DNA of 64,000 nucleotides, from positions 12,156,410 to 12,220,409 of the forward strand of contig NC_135556.1 in the NCBI RefSeq assembly GCF_964340395.1, in the 5' to 3' direction. The stretch is from Glandiceps talaboti (taxonomy: Eukaryota > Hemichordata > Enteropneusta > Spengelidae). This document shows, piece by piece, positions 35,482 through 64,000 of the stretch (positions are counted from its first letter, which is position 1; every line of letters starts with the position of its first letter). The position numbers and the translations under genes are program-made. Under the pieces are notes generated by a model. That model did no database searches. It was not told the DNA's origin and worked only from the letters and a program-made list of their open reading frames with translations.

Positions 35482-37542
35482 GCATAGGCAATAATTGGTG
35501 TAAAATCTATATTTTTTAAAAATATTTATTCAACATCAATGAGAATTGTTGGCATTCTTTGCTATTTAAAAATATCAAGGTTTACTTCTCATTTGAAATA
35601 ACTGGTAAAATTGTAAACATGAAACTATCAAGTACATAATTCAAACAACTTTTGACACAGGTTTGTAAGAATAACAATTGAATAGTTTAAATTGTGATAA
35701 TTTTGTCTGCATTTATATTGAAACAGTTGAAAACATCAGAATGCAGATTTTTTTAAATATATATTTATAACATGGGATTTAGAAGGGAATTCATTGCTTT
35801 TCATTGGCTGATTCAACATCGAAACTTGAAAATTAATGGGGTTCAGTGCATAGTCAGCTGTAATTGAAAGTAAAGGTAAGTGGGTACATTTCATAGATAT
35901 TGAAAGACTGTTTCTTATCTCTTTGGAGGTACAAAAACTCTAGAAATTGATGGTGATTAATTATTACTTAAATAACTACGAGTCATGGGCCTGCCAGAAA
36001 TAATAGTGTACATTTCATACAAAGGTTGTAAGAAAGTTGAGTTAACCTTCCAATGAATTCCCTCTAAACCATAAAAGGTCAATAAAACTGAATATTATAT
36101 TAAAAAATGTAGTGCCATAATGATCAAGACTATAAAATTGAAACCCTGTAGTAACGAGGCACCTACTGCACATTGACAAAAATAACAGTAATAACATACC
36201 TGAGATACAACAATACATTGAAATCAGAACACTTGCAATGAAACTAACATACATGCATAATACCCTAATATTCTAAATATTTCATTTACTCCGTTTTTCT
36301 GGGGGTTATACTTGGGCATGTCTCAGTTTGGTGGTCTGAGGACGTGTACATTAATTACCCCCATAGACATTTGAAACCCAACATGTGTAACGCAACATAC
36401 ATTTAGAAACTTACATATATTGTACACTTCTGTGCAAGTTCATTGGTTTTTTTTGGAAAGTTAAGAGCTGCTATATAATATAAGTGACCTGGTCTATACT
36501 TTGAAATTTACAGTATGTGTGTATTGCCATGTTTAAAGTTCATTTTTTTGGTCAAGAATAACATACAATGTTGAAGAGAACTATGTGAAAATATTTACAA
36601 TTCTGGATTTAATGTAAGAATTTGAACAAATGAAAATTAATCTGTACAAATTGAGATTTTATGCATCTAGTTATTTTTGCTTCTTTTTTCTTTGTTGTTT
36701 TCCCTTTAAAAATTTGAACTAGTTATGTACGTATTGCTGCTTTATACACACTTCATAAACATAATGAAAAAATACTTACACAGTACACGTTATAAACAAG
36801 ATGAGAAAAATACTTACATAATATAGAGAATTGGAAACTATACTTTGCTAACATAAGGATAAACTTTTTGATTTATAACTCTGGTTTGATTATTTTTTTG
36901 CAATATACAAAGTCTGGCTATGGAACATGCTAATCATTTTTTTTATGCTAGCTTTATTACAGAAGTCTGACAGCATAATTACAATGGGTGTTATGTACTC
37001 TGTGGGGAATTCAACAGTCTACAATGAAAATGACAGAAAGAATAAATTTCTGTACAATACTAACAGACAGTGATGATTTGCAAGTCGTCTCAGATGAAAG
37101 AGTAAAAGTTGCTGTATAACTATTCATGGTGCATTCCTTTGTTTAAAGAGAATGTATTGAAGAACCAAGCTGTCGATGGGAGTCTTGATGTTTGACTCTG
37201 CATAAGCAATGAAATACTTGAGTGTGATCGTAATGTCATGATGCAGTGTTGATTCTGTTCAACTTGTGAACTTACTACTATACTACAGCAGATGTAATGT
37301 TGAATGACAGTTTTTAAGGAAACATACACCTTGCTATGGGGACTAATTTGAATAAAAATCAAATTCGCTCAAATCCCAAAAAAGTTTGCCACACTTGTTC
37401 CTGTTTCCATGGAAGTATAACTGAATGTTCCTATTTAAAACAATCACAGTAATTTAGTAGTTCACCGATTTAGTTTCAAGGAAATTACTAATTTATGGTA
37501 TAACATGACGTAACTTGTTTGGTGCCCATGCTGAAGTAATAT

Positions 37543-38004
37543 ATGGCTACATACTTATTATGTAAGCACACTCATCCAATATTGAAAAAAATTACAGCAT
37601 GTGTTTTTATACATGTGGGAGACTTTGAGATGGAGACATTTAGGGTTAGTGGATGGACTTTAGCAAAGTATCAGTTACGACATTATGTCACTTGCAAAAA
37701 TACAGTTTCTCTGAAGAATAAAATGATTTTGGTAAATACTTTGCAAAACCAAGAACAACAGTACAAGACAATCACTTCTAAAGGACTGAACATCTGTTTC
37801 ACTACTGATCTATTGTTGCTAAAAATAGAACCTCAAATGACTCCAAGTTTGATGTCTTCCAACACTGCATATGTTAAAACAAGGTGTAATAGTATTTTAA
37901 TCACCCAACATTGTTTTCTGTACAGGAATGAACTGATTGTAAATCTGCATTTTTGGACTGTTGTATGGTTTCTAGATGGTACATTTTTTCTTCTCTTCAC
38001 TTAA
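37543..38004 (+). other. 153-codon ORF of unknown meaning
   Basis: This is the longest non-repeat open frame in the intergenic region, starting MATYLLCKHTHPIL. I see no domain, signal peptide, splice partner or promoter. Several chance ORFs of similar length exist in this AT-rich window, so it is probably not a gene. Confidence 0.15.
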
Positions 38005-38730
38005 ACATGAGTACAAATGAATGGGTTGTTTTTTAAATTTACTCAGTTTCGTACTATTTATAGGATGGTAAGTGGATGTTGGTAAGGACCATCACTGTGT
38101 TTACAACCAGTTACTAGTACTTTCTGATTTCCTGTTGGCTACTTTTCAGGAATTTGTATTTGTTGGGCAAATTCATGGGTCTCCTTCGTAGGTTTTACCC
38201 ACTTTTTTTAAATTTTATCTGCTGCTTCTAAAATTAGCCACATCCCTGATGGTATCACGGATCTTGTGGAGTATGAAGATCTCCTGCCTATGGGTGTATC
38301 CTCCTGTTTTCCAAAACTGCATCTATTATGACTAATAGTAGGCATTTACTTTGGGGTCTACAGTACAGTCCTTCTATTCACCATGAAGTACAGTCCTGCC
38401 ATTACACAATACAGGTACTGTGGATGCTACAAACTGCTAGCAAAAGATGACATGGTCAGGATCCATCAACACATGTAAAATATCTCCCCTAGCTTTAATT
38501 CTTAATTCATTTCTGTTTACATTTGGCAATATACTTAAATTTGATTCTTGCTGTTCTAAACTAAAAAAATATCTACGTTGTCAGATAAACATGACATCCA
38601 CAACAATAACTATGGAGTCACTGAACTGTGTACAATAACAGCCGATGAAGTCTGAGTGACTTGGATGAAATATACGAGGTAAATAAATCAATGCTCTGGG
38701 TTTACATATGTACATGAACTACATATTAAT

Positions 38731-39064
38731 CTGGTAATTGAGGGTTCGGTTTATTAAGATAGACACAAACTAAAACTATTGTCGCAATGTGTTGATTGAT
38801 ACAACAGTGACAATCTATTGATGGACATTGGTTTTATTATAGTCTCAGTAGAGAGGCATCGCTGAAAAAAAAATTCATTCAGAGTTCCATAAACTTGAAG
38901 TGCTGTTTTGGGACTTCCAATGTTTACACTCTCTTGATCACAGGGTAATTAGAATCAAACAAGAGAGGAACCGCAATCACCCACTTGTGTAATCTACCAT
39001 ACTGAAGAACGATAGATTTAGTTTGCGTCCATCTTAGTTAAGTAAACTGAAGGCTTGATTACCA
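38731..39064 (+). mobile_element. MITE, family D, copy 1
   Basis: Ends CTGGTAATTGAG and the inverse GGCTTGATTACCA enclose a body shared with 45154-45438: AAGATAGACACA, GGGACTTCCAATGTTTACAC, TGATCACAGGGTAATTA and CACTTGTGTAATCTACCATA. Confidence 0.8.
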
Positions 39065-39660
39065 ATGTCATAATAGTACAAGACGTTTTAACAATACTTA
39101 TTCTTGATGATTGTAGCTTCCAAATCATAAAATAGTACAACTGGGACTTACATTTTATACATGACTGATATACAATTACAATTTATAGGAAAATAACACA
39201 TACACATGATACGAGTAAAACATTGTACACCTAGCACCTCTAGGTTATCAGTAATTACAACGAACAAAAGCAAAAAAAAATAAAAAAAATCACATAATGT
39301 GATATTATCAAGTGCCTTGTTCAGTTTTTATTAACATATTTACAATATTCTTTTCAGAAGTATCAAAAATGACTACTAACACAGAAACAGTCCAGGTATT
39401 AATGGTTTTTACAGAAGGATAAAAATCAACCACATTATACATGAATGAATACACCATGGATGTCTCTGTAACACATCCGTGGATACAGCAGCAACATGCA
39501 AGTTCTCCAAAAAATGATAATGTACATTCCATGACAAATTGAAAATACATGGAGATTAAATACATGAGAAACGATAACGTTTATAAAATACTGTCCATAT
39601 TAGGAGGTAGGAACTGTACTTCTGTGATTCGTATGATTCTTATTTTTTTTTTGCGATTAA

Positions 39661-40010
39661 AATGGCCATATGGATGAGGATTTGAAATTTATTTTGGATT
39701 TTTTTAATTTATACATCAATTTTTATCATGGCTTCCTATTTGAAAATCCAATGTGAAACAACATAGACTAAGTCTGTGTTTGTAACTCAATACATCACAA
39801 AAGACTGATAAATGCATAAAAAGTTTGTTATTGTACATACACTATCAAACTTTTAACACGTTTTTTTTTAGCTTTTTGCAATGCATTGAGTTATAAACAC
39901 AGACTTTGTCAATGTTGTCGCACTTTGATTTTTCAAGTAGGAAGCCATGATAAAAAATTGTTTTATAAATTAAAAAATCCAAATTCCAAATCCTCATCCA
40001 TATGGTCACT
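39661..40010. mobile_element. TTAA foldback MITE, family C, copy 1
   Basis: This 350-bp palindrome is flanked by TTAA (39657-39660 and 40011-40014). The ends read AATGGCCATATGGATGAGGA and, reversed, AGTGACCATATGGATGAGGA. The arms pair through ATCATGGCTTCCTA and GTCTGTGTTTGTAACTCAAT almost to the centre. TTAA targeting suggests a piggyBac- or Kolobok-mobilised MITE. No ORF. Confidence 0.85.
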
Positions 40011-40680
40011 TTAATAATTCCACTATGTTTGACTGTAATTTTGTTCTGTTCTTAAACAACATAAGTGATATCAGCATCTTTAAAAGTAAACTCATTAAAT
40101 ATGATGAAAAATAACTTTCCAAAAAACTGAGTTCTCCCTGGATTTCATTAACTCTATTTCTTGGCAATGAATAATTTTGGCTAAACTTGTATGCTCTTTG
40201 GTACAGAACAATATCATTTGGGAATTTATGAAGAAAAAAAAATTCTTTTTTTCTTTCTTTCTTTTTTACAAATATCAGAACTAAGAATACGATTATCAAT
40301 TCATTTAGTTATCTATTGGAAGTAACTACAGGATTTAATCCCATTGACACTCCAAAGATTACCGTAAAAATATAGCCTGGCATATTGCAAATTCATCAAA
40401 CCATTGATCATTGTCCATGGTTTACTAATAATTTCATGGGATCAAGTTTGCATGTACGTCAGAGAAAAATGTTTTATCTGTTCATTTTGGTAAATGACTT
40501 AGATATTTCTTTCCGTTCCTAATGATAATTTACTATCATTTTACTTATCCCTCATTAGAGTTTCTTTTTAAAATTACAGTCTCATTTGCCATGACTGTAG
40601 TCTGACCATCAAGTAACAAAATTGTAACGGGGATAAAGATATCAAATTATCTTGCAATTCAACATACAACTGGAAAAAGT

Positions 40681-41067
40681 TTATATAGCCATTGAATTTG
40701 GAAAAAGTGGGATTTCGTAGAAAAAAGTAATGGTAATGCTATCCTGTTTACCACATAGAATTGTCTGGAAATATGCTAAAATATGTCTATTTAGGCATAA
40801 ATATAGCAATTTTACAATATATAATTTGAAATATCTATAATGAGGAACAGTCTTCACTGTTAAGAATCTACTTGTATCACCATACCGATTGTCAGCAGGT
40901 GTCATCAGTTTCCCATCACTCATACGCTTGTCAACTAACACAATAGATGTGTTCAGCCCATAACTGACAAGATATCTCTCTATCCATTCAGACTCAAATA
41001 ATTCATTCAGACTCTTTAAATAGTCAACATAAGTGTCTGTCACTCTTGTGTTCGTCTGATTTATAAA
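40681..41067 (-). other. 128-codon open frame just past the PDE2A stop, same frame
   Basis: After the PDE2A TAA (41088) and a TGA (41070) the same frame stays open to 40681 (NTRVTDTYVDYLKSLNELFE onward). It resembles nothing I know, and other chance ORFs of this size occur in the window. Most likely 3' UTR. Confidence 0.25.
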
Positions 41068-41085
41068 TCAGTGAAGACTCTTCTT

Positions 41086-63233
<22,148 letters not shown>

Positions 63234-64000
63234 CTAGTGAAAGGAAAATCAATTACAAATTAGTGAAAAGTTTAATACAGTTGAAACAATTTATGAAAAA
63301 GTAGCCCATTTCAATTCCCATCCGCCACTTTGAAAATCAGTCTTTTGATAAACCTGTCAGAAAGAGTGAACCCTGTTTAAGATGTGACATTTCAAATCTA
63401 TTGAAGTGTCATTTCAATTTCAAAAGAGGGAAGTTGTAGACAGTCTTCAATCTCAATTTGAATATTTTTCATCATGGGTAATATAGAAATTGACATGCAG
63501 GTCTTAACCCACGTCTGCACTCTGTGAATTTCCACAACAAAGTTAACGTATTCCTCACAAAGGCTGTCAACCATACTCTACAGTAAACAATCAATAGGAT
63601 CTTAATTTCATTTTATTTCAAAAACTGTCAGTAACTAGATCTATGCATTTCAATTTAAGGTTTATGTCTGCATATAAATCCGTTTTCTATTTCGTGAAGT
63701 GTTAGTGACTAAAGTATGGTTTAACATCTGAATATAACCTCCACATATCTACATACAGACGAATCGGAATTCTGTTTTCCTGGTGAAGAACAGACATAAA
63801 TCATTTATTCCGTACTCTGCACTGAAAGAAAAGTTTACTTTTTATGACAGAATACTAACCATGTACGATAACGACCCCAAAATATCACATGGTGGACGAA
63901 AGCATCATTTTCCTCTCTTTTGCAAACATTTCAATGGTATGTAGTGTTTCAATAGTTTAAATCTGAATGTTGACAGCATACAGGATTTTCAAGATCTTAA
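63234..64000 (-). other. PDE2A intron up to window edge
   Basis: No exon meeting both phase and splice-site demands was found. Upstream PDE2A exons (GAF-A, N-terminus) must lie beyond 64000. Confidence 0.6.

Larger units (their letters stand above)
31946..41085. other. Intergenic region between cyclin A and PDE2A
   Basis: It holds the cyclin A promoter side, microsatellites (32723-32774 TTTA, 33110-33232 TATG/CTAT, 34340-34372 GATT, 35283-35481 CATA), a T22 tract at 33431, MITEs at 35037, 38731 and 39661, and presumably PDE2A 3' UTR at the right. ORFs at 34441-34668 (-), 37543-38004 (+, 153 codons) and 40681-41067 (-) have no recognisable domain. Confidence 0.6.

Noticed and set aside
63845-63900. 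Possible further upstream PDE2A exon with donor GTTAGT
   Set aside because: In the phase required by exon 63170-63233 it contains a TGA stop.

Overview
The window is eukaryotic nuclear DNA from an intron-rich, AT-rich genome, most likely a marine invertebrate animal. Three animal genes are present as short coding exons with GT-AG borders, separated by introns of 0.5-4.5 kb full of microsatellites, foldback MITEs and SINE-like repeats. The proteins resemble vertebrate PDE2A, cyclin A and GALNT10 closely, which fits a deuterostome or similarly slow-evolving bilaterian. I cannot name the species. There is no sign of prokaryotic, plasmid, CRISPR or viral organisation.

All three genes lie on the minus strand. 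From low to high coordinates: (1) a polypeptide N-acetylgalactosaminyltransferase of the T7/T10 type, with coding exons from 16999 down to 4868, an inferred 5' UTR exon at about 21.6 kb, and its last exon not recognised; (2) a complete cyclin A gene, 8 coding exons from 31945 to 26268, 442 codons; (3) the 3' two thirds of a PDE2A-type phosphodiesterase, 17 exons from 63233 to 41086, covering GAF-B, the linker helix and the whole catalytic domain, with the 5' end beyond the right edge. Exon phases agree across every junction within each gene, which is the main support for the models. The three genes share no pathway (Golgi O-glycosylation, cell-cycle control, cyclic-nucleotide breakdown), so they look like simple neighbours.

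The intergenic stretches (about 21.9-26.3 kb and 32-41 kb) hold no gene I can recognise. The first carries a 2.1 kb DNA transposon with terminal inverted repeats, a TAA target duplication and a frameshifted remnant of its protein, including a SAP-like motif.

The most unusual features are in the repeats and splice sites. Several MITE families recur: hAT-like with 8-bp target duplications, TTAA foldback, and a TA-flanked element with nested palindromes. Intron/exon borders are duplicated beside two functional acceptors. A CT microsatellite serves as the polypyrimidine tract of a 39-nt exon, and a small MITE sits six bases from a 5' splice site. I found no clear previously undescribed system; the best candidates for follow-up are the duplicated splice acceptors and the decayed transposon.
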